A stretch of DNA of 64,000 bases from Quercus robur (GCF_932294415.1 NC_065535.1:9543282-9607281), one strand, 5' to 3'. Positions 23,391 through 35,353 are shown, counted from the first letter of the stretch. Notes: generated from the letters alone by a model not told the origin. Numbers and translations: made by a program.

Positions 23391-24301
23391 AATTACTAGT
23401 TTTTACAATTGACTACATAATTGCATAAATGCTCAACAAGAGTCGATTGAGAACAAGTTTCTTTGTCTCTACTAGGAAATGGGATGAATTACGAGTCTTC
23501 TGCTGGTTAAATTTTTTTTTTAAATAGTGATTGTTTAGCGTAGCTTATTATGGCCTCTTAATTTTGCATCAACAAACTCTCATCCAATGTGAAGTTGGAT
23601 ATAAAATGATTTTATATCTAGCCAAATACTTTGGAATGGAAAATCCAACAAATCCTCCTTTTACACGCTTTGCTGCCATCTTATGTGAATATATGAAGAT
23701 CCAGGAATTCATTGCTGCACAATGGTGTTGAAATTTATCCAATGGAATTAGCACACTAAACAATCAGCATGGCTCTTTGCAGTGGAAGGATTTGAACAGC
23801 ACACCATATTGCACTCCTCCCATAGAAATTCAATTTTGATGCTACCATCCGAGATAATTGCTCCTCTTGGCAGTAGTTTGCAGAAATTGAGAAGGTAGAG
23901 TTTTATATGTTTGGACAGGTCTTGAAAAATCAAGAAGCATTCTATGGGCAGAATGTAAAGTAGCCATGCTATAGTTGTATATAAATCATCCAAGAGTCCA
24001 GACTAACCTCAGGTCCTAGACTACGTTTTGTTTGAAGGGGATTCCAGCTCACAGTGAAAGTAGTCAACCAAGTTCATCCAGATTAGGAGATTGTTAATAT
24101 AGTACATGATATTAGAAATATCTTAACTCTTTTTTTGCTTGGTCTTTTTCCTTATCCCCAAGACTGTCTAATTCTCTTGCCCATAATTTAGCATATTGGG
24201 CAGCATCTTGTAATGCCTGGGGGTTTATCCCCATCTCCTACATACCCTCTTGGTTTTTTTTTCTTCATAAAATGGAGTGAGATGTGCTGCCCCTATTACT
24301 A
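23391..24301. other. Intergenic, no gene recognised
   Basis: A moderately complex sequence downstream of the SANT/NAM-associated gene. Short open frames on both strands around 23530-23990 have no recognisable domain. I see no reliable gene here. Confidence 0.4.
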
Positions 24302-24304
24302 TTA

Positions 24305-24713
24305 GAGCATTCACATTAAAGCTCTCAAAAGCTAAAAATGCTATTTTTTAACATCTCATTATAAAAAAGCGCACTACAACAAATGTGTTAGTGTTAAAAT
24401 TTTTAGCATCTGAGCTACAGTGGACTGCTATCTATGACAGTCCACTGTAGCTCAAATCTTATAAATATAATAATATTTTAATACTACTTTAATTAAAATA
24501 TCTTTTTTCTCTCTCACTATTCCTCTTTTCTTCTCACTGACTCTCTCTCACTATCTTTTCTTCTCTCTCTCTCACTATCTTTAATTAATGAAGTGGTAAA
24601 AAATATAAAACTTTTGATATTGAGTGTATTGTAAAGTGAGTTGTTAAAATAAATAAAGTAGATTTTTGAGATGCTAAATGCTAATTTTTTTGAAATCCTT
24701 GATGAGAATGCTC
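24305..24713. mobile_element. Tourist-like (PIF/Harbinger-type) MITE
   Basis: The left end is GAGCATTCACATTAA and the right end GATGAGAATGCTC. These are inverted and flanked on both sides by TTA (24302-24304 and 24714-24716), the target duplication typical of PIF/Harbinger elements. It is 409 bp and has no coding capacity. It contains an internal perfect 16-bp inverted repeat (24412-24427 with 24438-24453). The SANT-like ORF1-type gene 1.1 kb upstream belongs to the same superfamily context, possibly by coincidence. Confidence 0.8.
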
Positions 24714-25216
24714 TTAACACGTCCTTCTAATTGGTCTGTGGTTGGTTTCTTTTCCTATAGTGAAATCTTTCTCGTCTAATTTTCAAAAGGAAATTACAAA
24801 CGTGGATTGGAACCGTTTGGCTAGGTTGAACTAGCTGGTTTGGTTTAGTTTTTAAAACCATCAGATTTCATATTGCTTTAGGAGAGAAAGAGGGGAAAAA
24901 AAAAGTAATTTAGATTGATGTGCTTTGTCACTTTGGCATTAAATCCTATCTCTGCTACTTACCTAGAATTTTATCCTTACAAAGGTTTAAGAAAGAACAC
25001 TCGTCAAATTTGGTGAAACCTCCCATTTAGAGAAGAGAAAAAAGTGAACACTTTCTTTCTTTAGGTCTTATTTGAATTAATACAATTTTATCCAATAGAT
25101 TCACATTTTAGTTGAAAACGTAATAGCCACACACAAAAAAAAAAAAAAAAAAAACCGGTTCAACTTGGAGAATAAGAATGTTCAAATTTTTAAAAATTCA
25201 ATTCAGCGCTTCAAAA

Positions 25217-26184
25217 TAGTTGTCAGTATCGTACGATACGCGATATGTATCGTACGATACGTATCGTATTGTGTGTAAAAAGTTCCGTATCGTATCGGCG
25301 TATTGTAAGTACTCATGAATCGTACGATACAGCGTGTGTATTGTATGAATCGTATCGTATTGTAAAATCGTATGTATCGTACGATACATAGACAAATGTT
25401 TTAAAATGAGATTTTTTTTTTTGTTAAAATTTGTACTTTTATTTGAATCTAACAAGTTGTTGGACTCCTTTTAAACATAAAATCATTAGGGTACTTAATT
25501 TAACCTATTAAAGTAATATATTTATAAGTTTCTTTCCCTCTCTTTCTTTTACAAAAGTTGGACTACACAGTATACACTTACACTTTACTTTAATATTTAC
25601 AAATTTATTTTCTATACTATGAATAAGATATTAATTGAAAATATAATTATTTTTTATTTTTTTCATTATTGTTATAAGTCCAAGAAACTAGAATGCCAAG
25701 AAGAATTTTTTTTTTAATTATTAAAATAAAAAGAACAAGAAAAGATAGTAAATGTTAATGACGATGAAGAAAATGTTAATGAAGAAATAAATTTGCAAAA
25801 TAATAAATGTGATGATAGCATTGACTTAGACGGAGTTGATTAACCAATATGATGAATATGATAAAATAAATTAATTTTTGGTTCATTTGTAATATATTAT
25901 TACTTTTGAATTTAAGCTATTTGAATGTGTATGTTATAAACACATGCTAGTTTGATTTATTTAGTTAGCTTGTTAAATATTATTACATAAGTGATGGATA
26001 AATTACTCATTAGCTGAATATGTTCAAAATTTATAATGAATATACCCTTTATATATGTATACCTATAATTTTTTTTATAGATTTTATTAAGTGTTTGTGT
26101 ATCTTACGATATACGATACAATACGATACACGATACAAAAAAATCAAAAATCGATTCACGATACGATTCACGTTTTGACAACTA
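25217..26184. mobile_element. hAT-like element with CGATAC subterminal arrays
   Basis: Ends are TAGTTGTCA and TGACAACTA (inverted), with TTCAAAA at 25210-25216 repeated at 26187-26193, two bases beyond the right end. Dense CGTATCGTACGATAC words fill the left 170 bp (25227-25390) and recur inverted at the right (26105-26170), a typical subterminal transposase-binding arrangement. The interior contains an Asn/Glu/Asp-rich coding relic (about 25740-25842; NVNDDEENVNEE, then DLDGVD-stop) like the acidic tail that ends many hAT transposases (inference). About 968 bp, non-autonomous. Confidence 0.7.
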
Positions 26185-26272
26185 TATTCAAAACCAATAA
26201 AAAAGAAAAGAAAAAGTAGCACATTATAAAAATAAAATATTACAGGAAATGTTCAATTCTCAAGCTACAAGT

Positions 26273-28154
26273 TCAGAAGTATTCCATATGAACGCCAATT
26301 GCATCTAAATAAATACCACTTCTTCCATGGAAACCAACTACCTTTCCTCTAGAGGCACTTGAGGTGAAAGAAGTACCAATCTCCTCTCCAAAGGGTCCAT
26401 ATCTTCCATTTTTAGTATATAAGGTAATAGAACGCAATGCTTCGTAGTCGTCATTTCCTTTAACGGGCCCATAAAATCCCATAATTCCAACCAAGAATTC
26501 AGTTGATGCATCAAGCTTTATCTGCCAACCCAAAATTCAAAATAGGATTAGCTAATACTTCATTTTTTTTTTCTATCAAAATAGAAAAGTAACACTACAT
26601 AGGTAGCGCTCTATTTGTTACAACGATAATATTTTCTAAAAAATGAGTCATTTTCTAAAGAGTATTTTATAAAAAAGTACATCATTTTTCTATGTTTAAT
26701 AGCAAACTTAAATGAGTTGAAAAATAATCTTCTAATATTAACTATTTTACATAAAGTTTTCCATCGAAATAAACAGAGTGACAAGCTTCATTTGTTTACC
26801 AATTACCATATAGTGTTTAAATCTCATGATTAGATTACACGATTTCATTATTTTTGACATACTCGTATAATGTTTACATCCTAATTTCAAAATCATATAA
26901 AGCTTCTAATTCATTAATTTTTTTTTCTGGGGATAATTTGAAGATGATTAATCTTTCTTTACCTTATATAAAACAATTGTATTGCATGAAATCTCCTACA
27001 TGCAAATGCAATTCATGAATTGAGGAAAAGACGGCATCATCCCCCATAGCTTCCCACCATGACCGCTCCCAGGTCCTACTCCTCGTGGTACATCCACATT
27101 CATTGTATTATTATCCAACTATATTAAACAAGTAAAACAATTGCAAAGGCCAAGAGTCAAACATCATTAATTTAATTTATGCCTCGAGTAATTAAGATAG
27201 AATAGAAACATGAGCTAATTAGGGAAACTATAACGTCCAAACCTCTTGTTGCATTGTGTAATCTGGGTTTGAAGCACAAAATGGAATCTGAGATTTGACA
27301 TAAACACCTATGGAGTGAACGAGATATTCGGAACGACCATGGAAACCAACAATTTCACCACCCTCAGCTGGGAAAGAGAATGGCGTACCATTTTCATAAC
27401 CATAAGGTCCATACTTTGTCACATTTGTAATAATGTGTAGTGATTTGATTACAACCGGTCCAAATATTGTGTAGGCAGATTGATATGTCCCGCTAATGGA
27501 TGTCAAGTACTCTCTAGGCCAATCTAGTATAATCTACACATAATGCACGAAAAGAAATTCAGCTTCATTTGAAGGTACCTATCATTAACGTTTAAATATA
27601 TATATATATATATACACACACACAAAGTTACAAACTGTAATAATTTTCTTGAATAACATGTATTCATGATTATCAAAAATATTATTTCAAATAAAAAATC
27701 TTGTGATTGTTAGAAAATTTGAGTTTTAAAGGTGAGAACTGAGAACTACACCCGAGAACAAGGACCAAACACAAGTCTAATGGAGTTACGAGAAAGACAG
27801 AAATAGAGATATGAAATATAGGTTAGAGGTTTGAGTGATGAGAAATGAGTTTTGAGTTTTTGCCTAAACCAATTCTTTCGAGGCATGATATTTTTCACCA
27901 AAATATACATGTACATATAAATCTTTCAATTATAGCATGATAGTTTTTACCTTTTCAGTTCTGCCGCCATTACCACCAAACTTATCTGAATACTGGAACG
28001 TACCAGATCTATCATCACTTTTGAATGAGATGGCATCGATGGCCCATCCATGCATAATCACTATCTCACTGATACCACCTTTATTTGCCTTGAAGCTCCA
28101 ACTGTTCTTTCCACCTTCACCTCCCCATGGCCCAACCTTCAAGTTCTCCTCCAT
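26273..28154 (-). pseudogene. Jacalin-related mannose-binding lectin, copy 1 (exon 3 degenerate)
   Basis: Four exons on the - strand: 28154-27951, 27533-27243, 27118-26963 (degenerate) and 26521-26273 (stop TGA 26275-26273). Exons 1-2 give one whole jacalin fold (VGPWGGEGGKNSWSF, EYLTSISGTYQS, GEIVGFHGRS). Exon 4 gives the second half of another (FLVGIMGFYGPVKG, VVGFHGRSGIYLDAIGVHM). The layout of two tandem jacalin domains matches chestnut agglutinin-type lectins, which bind mannose/glucose and act in storage or defence. Compared with copy 2, exon 3 has two extra G in GGHGGK-LWG, a 7-nt deletion and a lost 3' part. It reads into a TAG at 26998-26996, giving about 205 aa. All exon phases are 0, so skipping exon 3 would keep the frame. 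A conserved upstream block and TATATAT (near 28350) suggest a 5' UTR exon upstream. Confidence 0.85.
27594..27624. repeat. (TA)n/(CA)n microsatellite in lectin intron 1
   Basis: A short run of TATATA followed by CACACACA in the first intron of lectin copy 1. No regulatory role visible. Confidence 0.8.
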
Positions 28155-28477
28155 GCTCTGCAACAATTACACACATATAAATAGTAACCACAATTACAAT
28201 AACATGTAAAAAAAGTAGTAAATGTAATGCTGTTGTCAGCTATGTACCATATCGTTTGCAGAACTCGAAGTTCCTGATAAGGTACAAAATATAGTAGTAG
28301 TATTTTGCTAGCACATGAATAGGGTTAACATATTTCCCTTGCGATGGAAATATATATTGAGGATTGGAGGGGTGAACTTTAAAAGAATTAATTTGGGCCA
28401 TAAAGGCTTTGGAAACGTAGAGAAAGAAGCCGCAAAATTGATAGTAATAGCTTTAGAATGATAAAGTTATGAAAAAA

Positions 28478-28660
28478 GCTACGTCTATAGTATTTTCACA
28501 ACATTTTCATAACAAATTTTATGTGGTAGGTTGTTATTTGCTGTTACTAGTAGGTAAGAAAGTAATTTCCATGGTGAATTCAAGTTAAAAACCTGTAATA
28601 ATTTGCCAATTAGGATTTGTTGTGAAAGTATTGTGAAAATATTGCAGAAATAGCACTTCT
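28478..28660. mobile_element. Small foldback MITE (family with TTTTCACAACATTTTC ends)
   Basis: Ends GCTACGTCTATAGTATTTTC and, inverted, GAAAATATTGCAGAAATAGC. The interior contains TTATGTGGTAGGTTGTTATT. The same design recurs at 30783-30945, 39934-40098 and 52472-52648, so this is a multi-copy MITE family of the genome, about 165-185 bp. It lies upstream of lectin copy 1. Confidence 0.65.
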
Positions 28661-28701
28661 CTAAGATTATATTACCAGTGAAGATAAGTAAATGTAGAAC
28701 A

Positions 28702-29366
28702 TAGGGGTGTCAATTCGGATTAGCATGTCGGGATCGTGTCGTGTCGAGGTAAGGGTATTCGACTAAATGGCTCAACCTTAACTCAATTCATTTAATAATC
28801 GTGTCATGATCCTTCAACTTTAATCCGACCTATTAATAAGGCGGGTTGACCTGACCCAACCCATTTGACACGCTTAATAAACAAGTCGTGTTGGGTTGAT
28901 ATGAATGTAACACAACCCATTTCAACCTGCATAATATTAAATATAACATTCATCTAGAAATGATTTAGGGTTTGTAGGGTTTAGAGATCTAGGGTTTGTA
29001 AAGTTTCAATTTCTAATTATATCCCTTGTAAGTTTTTGTAATTACTTACTTTTCTTTTTAAATTTAAAATATATGTTGGATATAAAAGGTATTTGACAAA
29101 TCTAAAATAAAATAAATATTTATTTGTTATACAAGTTAAATAGGTTGTGTTAAGTGGGTCATTTCGAGTTGACACAAATAAATTTGCATGTCAAACGTGT
29201 CTATTACTGGTTACGCAGGTTGACCTGCTTATGACATATTTCTTATCGTGTCGCTTTCGAGTCGACCCATTTATGACCCAAACCCATTAAGGCCCAACAC
29301 TAACTTGGAAAAACCCGTATCAGGTTGTGTCGTGTTTGTGGGTTGGGTTGAACATTGACAATCCTA
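28702..29366. mobile_element. hAT-type MITE, 665 bp, with perfect 8-bp target duplication
   Basis: The left end is TAGGGGTGTCAAT and the right end ATTGACAATCCTA. GTAGAACA is present directly on both sides (28694-28701 and 29367-29374). Subterminal repeats include GTGTCGTGTCG, GGGTTGACCTG and CAACCCATTT. No coding sequence. The intact target duplication suggests fairly recent insertion between the two lectin genes. Confidence 0.88.
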
Positions 29367-29451
29367 GTAGAACATGTGTAATCAGATTTCCTTGTGTCTT
29401 TGTACTTTAACTAATTTTCTTATGTATTTTCCATGTTAAGTAGGAGGTCAA

Positions 29452-29636
29452 GTTAACGCGTGTCTTTAAGACAATTGTTAATAAATCATTTTAAGAAAAT
29501 TTTGATACAATTTTTATGGAAAATGGGAAAAACTTTCAAAACATTAGTTGTTTTCTTTTTTTTTTTTCTCCATAAAAACATTCTTAAAAGGGTCCACTAA
29601 CAAACTCCCTTGGGGCATTCGTTAACTTTTCCCACA
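29452..29636. mobile_element. MITE of the GTTAACGAGTG family (degenerate)
   Basis: Inverted ends AGTTAACGCGTGTCTTTAAG and CTTGGGGCATTCGTTAAC flank an AT-rich core with TTTTTATGGAAAATGGG and its approximate complement. Related copies are at 34518-34665 (inside lectin copy 2) and 36171-36342. Confidence 0.6.
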
Positions 29637-29837
29637 AGTAAGTTCAAAGAATTGAGTGAAAGAAGCTTATGAAGTTTTAAACTTTCTAGGTTTAACTATA
29701 TTTTAACCAATTTTCAACAAATAAGCAAATAAACTTTCAACTAAAAATTACATCCAAAAACAAAGAAAGTAAAGATCAAGTATTTTTTTTGAGAAACGTA
29801 AAGATCAAGTAGAACTTTAAAAAGAATATACAGGTCA

Positions 29838-29936
29838 TATAAGCTTAAAAGAGAACAAAGTAATTACTTACTTTTACTAAAGATCATGCCATATAATCTT
29901 AAAAGAGAACAAAGTAACGACTTTTACTAAAGATCA
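29838..29936. repeat. Tandem duplication of about 50 bp
   Basis: CATATAAGCTTAAAAGAGAA through TTTTACTAAAGATCAT is immediately repeated with small changes. A simple local duplication with no associated gene. Confidence 0.75.
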
Positions 29937-30004
29937 TTTTGCTATTGGAAAAGCTTTTGTGCTCAGCCATATAACTTAAGGCTTAAGGAGGTAGCAACTT
30001 GAGA

Positions 30005-30556
30005 GTAGGCAACTGCGGATCTAGAAATTTTTTCTATGGTGGTCCTTAAGAAATGTAAATTATACAAAATTTAATAAAGAGAATTTTTTTTTTTGAAAAA
30101 ATAATAAAAAGAGAACTTGAATATATTGATATCACAAAAAAAAAAAAAAAAAAAAAACACACAAAACAAAAAACAGAAGACACACACAAAAATACATATA
30201 GTTTTACCATTTCTTTCTATTGAAATTCAATTAAACTCAACTTTAATTTTTGTAGTTGTAATATTTTTGTTGCGTTCATAGCATTATAATTCTATTAAAA
30301 AGAATTTTTTTTAATACTTTTATTTTCATAGTGTCCATAGCATTACTCTATTAACAATTTAACTAAACTCAAAATTTTTGTTGTTGCATTTTTGTTGTGT
30401 CAACGACATCATTTTTGTTGTTACCCAACTTATTGGTCTTTGTAACCGTGTTTAAATTTATTAGTCTTTGTAATTGTCCAATTGCATTTGCTCTTTTATC
30501 AATTAACTTGCCATAATTTTAAGATTCTTGGAGTGGCAGCCATATGACTTTGTCTT

Positions 30557-30590
<34 letters not shown>

Positions 30591-31080
30591 AAATTTTTCT
30601 TTAACTTTTAAGTGGTAAGTTTGTTTTTGGGCTTTTTTCCCCCCACATTGTAGATAAATAAAATTTGTTTTTTTTTTTTGGCCTTTTCTTTTTGCTTAAA
30701 AAGGCCAATGATATTGTCAAGGAATGCCAAGTTTTAATTTTTTTTGGGATTAATTCCTTAATCAATCACCTAAAAAAATCGAGAAGTGCTATGTTTATAT
30801 TTTTATAACAAATCTTATGTGGTAAATTGTTTATTGGTTCTAATTTGAATCCACTACTAAAATTACTTTTTTGCTCACAGTAACAGTAAGTAACAACTTG
30901 TTACATTGAATTTGTTATGAAAATGTTGTGGATAAAGTATTTTTAAAAAATTTTAGGGTGTTCATTTTTATTTATGATGGACAAAAGAAAAATATTTCAA
31001 AAATAATATATATAAATTTTTTTTCAAGGTCATGGTGTTCATAACACCCTCACCATAACGTGGAGCCGCCCTGAGAGCCA
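30005..31080. mobile_element. Possible degenerate DNA transposon (GCGGATCTAG / GGAGCCGCC ends)
   Basis: The left part has ACTGCGGATCTAGAAATTTT with TATGGTGGTCC. The right part has ATAACGTGGAGCCGCCCTG, roughly its reverse complement, and GAGAG follows both flanks. This resembles a common plant element whose ends read GTGGCGGAGCC. A smaller MITE (30783-30945) is nested in it. Boundaries are uncertain. Confidence 0.35.
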
Positions 31081-32024
31081 GGCAGTAGTGCCTTCTTGTC
31101 ATGTTAGGGCAAGTTTTTTTTCTTTAGCTTTTGAAGAGAAAATAAAAAAATAAAAAAAATTCCCCGCCCTTATTTTTTCTTTTTCTTCATTTAGCTGAGT
31201 TTTTTTTTTTTTTTTTTTTTTTTAATCTGAATTTTTATTGTTATTGAGTTTTCTTCTCTAACAAATTGAAAATTATTTTATGTGGCTGTTCTATTAAGCA
31301 GAATTAGGAACTATATATTTTGTCCTTCCAAACAGGGAGGAAAATAATAATCACCCCACCATTTTCTTTACAGCTTCCATGATCCTTTCTTTTTTCACTC
31401 AAATCATACAACCCCTATATGAAATTTTATTAACAAAGTTCTAAGAGTTTTAAAATACAACTCGAATTAAATTGTAATACAAGTTGTATCTTACACATGT
31501 AATAATTACATTATGTGGTTGAATGTAAGTGCTACATGTTGTATGTACCGAACATATTCTTAGGCCAAGGGGTATGACCTTCCTCCACCAATTTAATTTT
31601 TTAAAAATAATTTATAAATACTTCTAAAAGTTTAATTTAGGTGCAAAACATATCTATCACCCTCAAAATCAAAATTGACCCAAAGAGACCTAAAAAAATA
31701 AATGGAGGTTTGACACATATTCACAGCCCTCTCAAATATTGATCCCAGCCTCGAGGCCTTCAAGTGGAGTTAATTAGGAAGAAAGCAACCACGTCAAATG
31801 AGTTTTGAATGTTTTTATTTTTATTTTTTTTATTATATCTTTTGAATTTTTACTTGGCAGTACTAATTTTTTTTTATAATTAGAAGAATTTTATACATAT
31901 AATAAGATAATAGATATAACTTTTTAATTGATTTATAAATTAAGGGAAAACAACTATAACAACTTTTTGAAAAAGTGAAAAAATAATTCACTAGTATTTA
32001 TTTGTTATATTAGTGTTTCAGATG

Positions 32025-32064
<40 letters not shown>

Positions 32065-33300
32065 TATATATACATTGTAAAATTATTTTTAATGCCTATA
32101 TTACTGAATAGGCAGCAGAATTGGCACTATTTTGAAGTTATTTTATAGTTTAGCCTCTTCTTTTTTCTTTTCTTTTTTCCTCTCAAAATCTTGTTTCAGA
32201 AACACAATTTCAATACTTAAAAAAACACAATTTATGTGAAATTGTATTTTGAAAACACAATTTTAATGCTTAATTTTTTTTTTAAAGTCTATATTCCAAA
32301 TTATTTTAAAGTGTGTCAATTTAAATGATTATTATTCAAATAATATTATTTTGAAAATTTTGACTTGAATAACCTGATTTAATATTCATCCAAGCAAACA
32401 AAAAAAAAAAAAAAAAATCATGCAAGCTTCAATAAAAGTATACTCATTCGGTAGGCCACAGTGTCAAAAAGAAAAATCCAATGTGATAGAACAAGAATTA
32501 AATAGAAGGACAAAATTTAGCTACAAAATCGGTTGTAGCTTTAGGCTACAAACTCACTCAATATCTTTTTATTGGAGGTGAATTTTGACAAATCCAACAT
32601 TGGATTACATCTTCTTTTTACATCCTCCATGTTTGAAAAATTTCAAGAAAATTAAAGATTAATAGCTATGCCATCAATACATTTTTAAATTACAAGTTTT
32701 TGTAATTTAAAATTATGCATAGAATATAAATTTATAGATTATAGGATAAATAATATCCGATTGACACAAAATTTGATATATGTATTAAGAGCGTAAAAAA
32801 CATGCAATTCAACAGTTAGATTTAAAAAATATGTAGTAATATTTATTTTATTGAGTGAGTTTGTAGCTAAACTTTGTCTAAAATAGAAAGGAATAAAATA
32901 TTTATAGCTAAATAAAATTAAGATCCATGAAGATGGAGAACTTAGTAATTGGGAAAATTAAGGATGATTGCTTTCCACCCTGGATACGATCTTGAATTGA
33001 TTAGAGAGTCCCTAATTTTTCATGATACCTAGCTACATTGCAAAATTTTGGTGCTTACTAATAAGTATAAGCTAGGCTGGTAACTCAGGTGCTAAAACCA
33101 ATTTAATCAAGGACAACTCATAGGTTTGAAGAAAAAGAGGACAAGAGTCTGAAACATTAATATAGAAGTTCAAGGCCAAAACAACTACAATACAAAGATC
33201 ATAACTCAAAAACATTACAATTTAAGACTTTTAGTTACTGCTATTATCCCCCAATTTAAAGAAAAAGAGGACAAGAGTCTCACTTTCTTTCAGTCGATGA
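31081..33300. other. AT-rich intergenic region between the lectin genes
   Basis: No gene seen. It contains long T-runs (about 31201-31223), a (TA)n run (about 32034-32057), and the MITE at 32509-32880. The rest is low-complexity A/T-rich sequence. Confidence 0.6.
32509..32880. mobile_element. MITE with GACAAAGTTTAGCTACAA ends (family 1)
   Basis: The left end is GACAAAATTTAGCTACAAAA and the right end, inverted, TTTGTAGCTAAACTTTGTC. AAATAGAAG (32500-32508) and AAATAGAAA (32881-32889) flank it, an 8/9 match that suggests a Mutator-type 9-bp target duplication. Further copies are at 11060-11330 (partial), 51178-52254 (interrupted by a solo LTR) and 57913-58260 (right end missing). Confidence 0.7.
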
Positions 33301-33635
33301 TTTTTCTCGATTCATCTCATCACTTCAAAACCAATTAAAAATAACATATTCAGAAGTATTCCATATGCACTCCTATTGCATCTAAATAGACACCACTTCT
33401 TCCATGGAAACCAACAACTTTTCCTGTGGTGATACTAGATGTGAAAGCATTACCAATCTCATCACCAAAGGGTCCATATTTGCCATTGTTTGTGTAGAAT
33501 GTGATGGATCGCAAAGCTTCGAAGCTATCATTCCCTTTAACCGGCCCATAAAATCCCACAATGCCAACCAAGAAATCCCTTGATTCATCAAGCTTTATCT
33601 GCCAACCCAAAGTACAAATAGGATTAGTAATAAAT

Positions 33636-33972
33636 AAAGTAAACTTTTGATCCCTACAATGTAGTAGTATATGTTTAATTTTTGTCCATCAAAATTTTTT
33701 GAGTTTTGATTTGGTCCTTGAAAATTCAAAGAAGGTAAGAATTTTCTCTTTCCATCTATAAAGCTAACCACATAATTAAGGTACCACTCAAACTCATCTA
33801 ATATTTTAAAGAAACCAAATCAAATCAACCTCGTAAATGGACCCTGGAAGGATAAGATTATTCCAATTATAAAAGTGAAAAGACTGAAAATTGAAACTAT
33901 TTAAAATTTAAAGACCAAAACCAAACTTACCCAAAATTTCAGGGACAAAAAAATATAATTTAGCTTACCTAA
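33636..33972. mobile_element. Possible foldback element in lectin copy 2 intron 3
   Basis: The left part has TTGATCCCTACAATG and TTTAATTTTTGTCC. The right part carries AATTTCAGGGACAAAAAAAT and AATTTAGC, roughly complementary. The resemblance to repeats built from GGGACCAAA-type words suggests a MITE-like insertion in the intron. Ends are not precisely defined. Confidence 0.35.
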
Positions 33973-34517
33973 TTTTCATTTGGAAAATTAAAATTTTATT
34001 GAATGTTCTAAAGCTCAATTGACAAATCAAAGTAACATGGTATTGTAACTTTTTGTATAATGTTTACACACTACTCTCAAAAAGTCAAAACCATACACCA
34101 TACTTTTAATTAATTACTTAAACAAATTAATTTGATAAATTTCAGAACCAAAAGATTAAAAAATCCAATTTTTTACTAAATTGAATAATAATAATAATAA
34201 TAATATATTTATTTATTTACCCTATGAATTTTATCACCGCCAGATCCACCATGTTTTTGCGACCAAACAAGCTTCCCGTCTCTGTTTTCATACAACACAT
34301 GTATTGCATGAATCACTGAATCTCCAACATGCAAGTGCAATTCACGGATTGCAGAAAAAACTCCATCATCCCATTGCTTCCCACCATGACCACCCCAAGG
34401 CCCTGGTCCTCGTGGTACAACCACGTTCATCTTATTGTCCAACTATTAAACAAGAACAACAAATGTCACGAATAAACATTGTTTAGTGAGTCCTCAAGTA
34501 AATTAGAATAAGGTTAT

Positions 34518-34665
34518 GTTAATATGTCTCCTTAAGGCATTTGTTAACGAATTATTTTAGAAAAGTTTTAATATAAAAAGCTTCTACAAATATCAATTCC
34601 CTTTTTCTTTTCCAACAAAAAGATTCTAAAAATACTTCCTAAACTAATGCCAAGTATCAATTAAC
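34518..34665. mobile_element. MITE of the GTTAACGAGTG family, inside lectin copy 2 intron 2
   Basis: Inverted ends GTTAATATGTCTCCTTAAGG and TGCCAAGTATCAATTAAC with an AT-rich core. It is related to 36171-36342 and 29452-29636, and absent from the corresponding intron of lectin copy 1, so it inserted after the lectin genes duplicated or was lost there. Confidence 0.55.
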
Positions 34666-35353
34666 TTTTCCTATTAGGATAAAACATAGAGTTTGAGAAG
34701 CTAAAACGACCAAACCTTTTGGTGCATTGTGAAGCCTGGGCTCAAAGCACAAGATGGTATAAAAGTTTTTACATAGACACCAATGGCGTCAAGCAAAGCA
34801 CCCGAGCGACCATGGAATCCAACAATTACACCACCCTCCATCAGGAAGGAGAATGATTCACCTATCTCATGTCCATAAGGTCCATACTTGGTCCTATTTG
34901 AATAAAAACGTAGTGATTTGATTACAGTATAATTCCCAACAATCCCAGTTGTACCGGTAATTGATGTCAAATACTCTCTAGGCCAGTCGAGCAATATCTG
35001 CGTATAAATTCACATACACAAAAAAGAGAGCTTCATTTGACGTATCATTCATTTAAAATGCATGATTGTAACTGAGTTAATAATTTTATAAGGGCAGTAT
35101 CCGTATGTACCTTGTCAGTTCGTTTGCCATCATCGCCACCATACATATCAGAATACTCGAATGCACCATCTTCATCTTCACTTTTGAATGAAATTGAATC
35201 GATGGCTCCTCCATAAGTAATTACTCCGTATTATCTCACTGATCCCACCTTTATTCGCCTTGAAGCTCCAGTAGCTTCCCGCGTTACCTCCCCATTGCCC
35301 AACCTTCATGCACTCCTCCATGCTGCAACACATGCAGATATATAACAACAATG

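Larger units (their letters stand above)
33350..35321 (-). pseudogene. Jacalin-related mannose-binding lectin, copy 2 (7-bp insertion in exon 1)
   Basis: Four exons on the - strand: 35321-35111, 34997-34716, 34442-34221 and 33598-33350 (stop TGA 33352-33350), all phase 0 and GT-AG. Two tandem jacalin folds are readable: VGQWGGNAGSYWSF; EYLTSITGTTG; GFHGRSGALLDAIGVYVK; then VPRGPGPWGGHGGKQWDDG; SVIHAIHVLYE; GFYGPVKGNDS; VVGFHGRSGVYLDAIGVHM. The intended length is about 318 aa, like chestnut agglutinin. Exon 1 is 211 nt where copy 1 has 204: a 7-nt insertion near 35226-35234 shifts the frame and gives an early TGA. Everything else looks intact, so inactivation is recent, or it is an allele or an assembly error. 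Intron 2 holds a MITE (34518-34665). Confidence 0.88.

Noticed and set aside
25198..25455. Tyr/Thr/Ile-rich open frame on the - strand
   Set aside because: Reading of the CGTATCGTACGATAC subterminal array of a DNA element.
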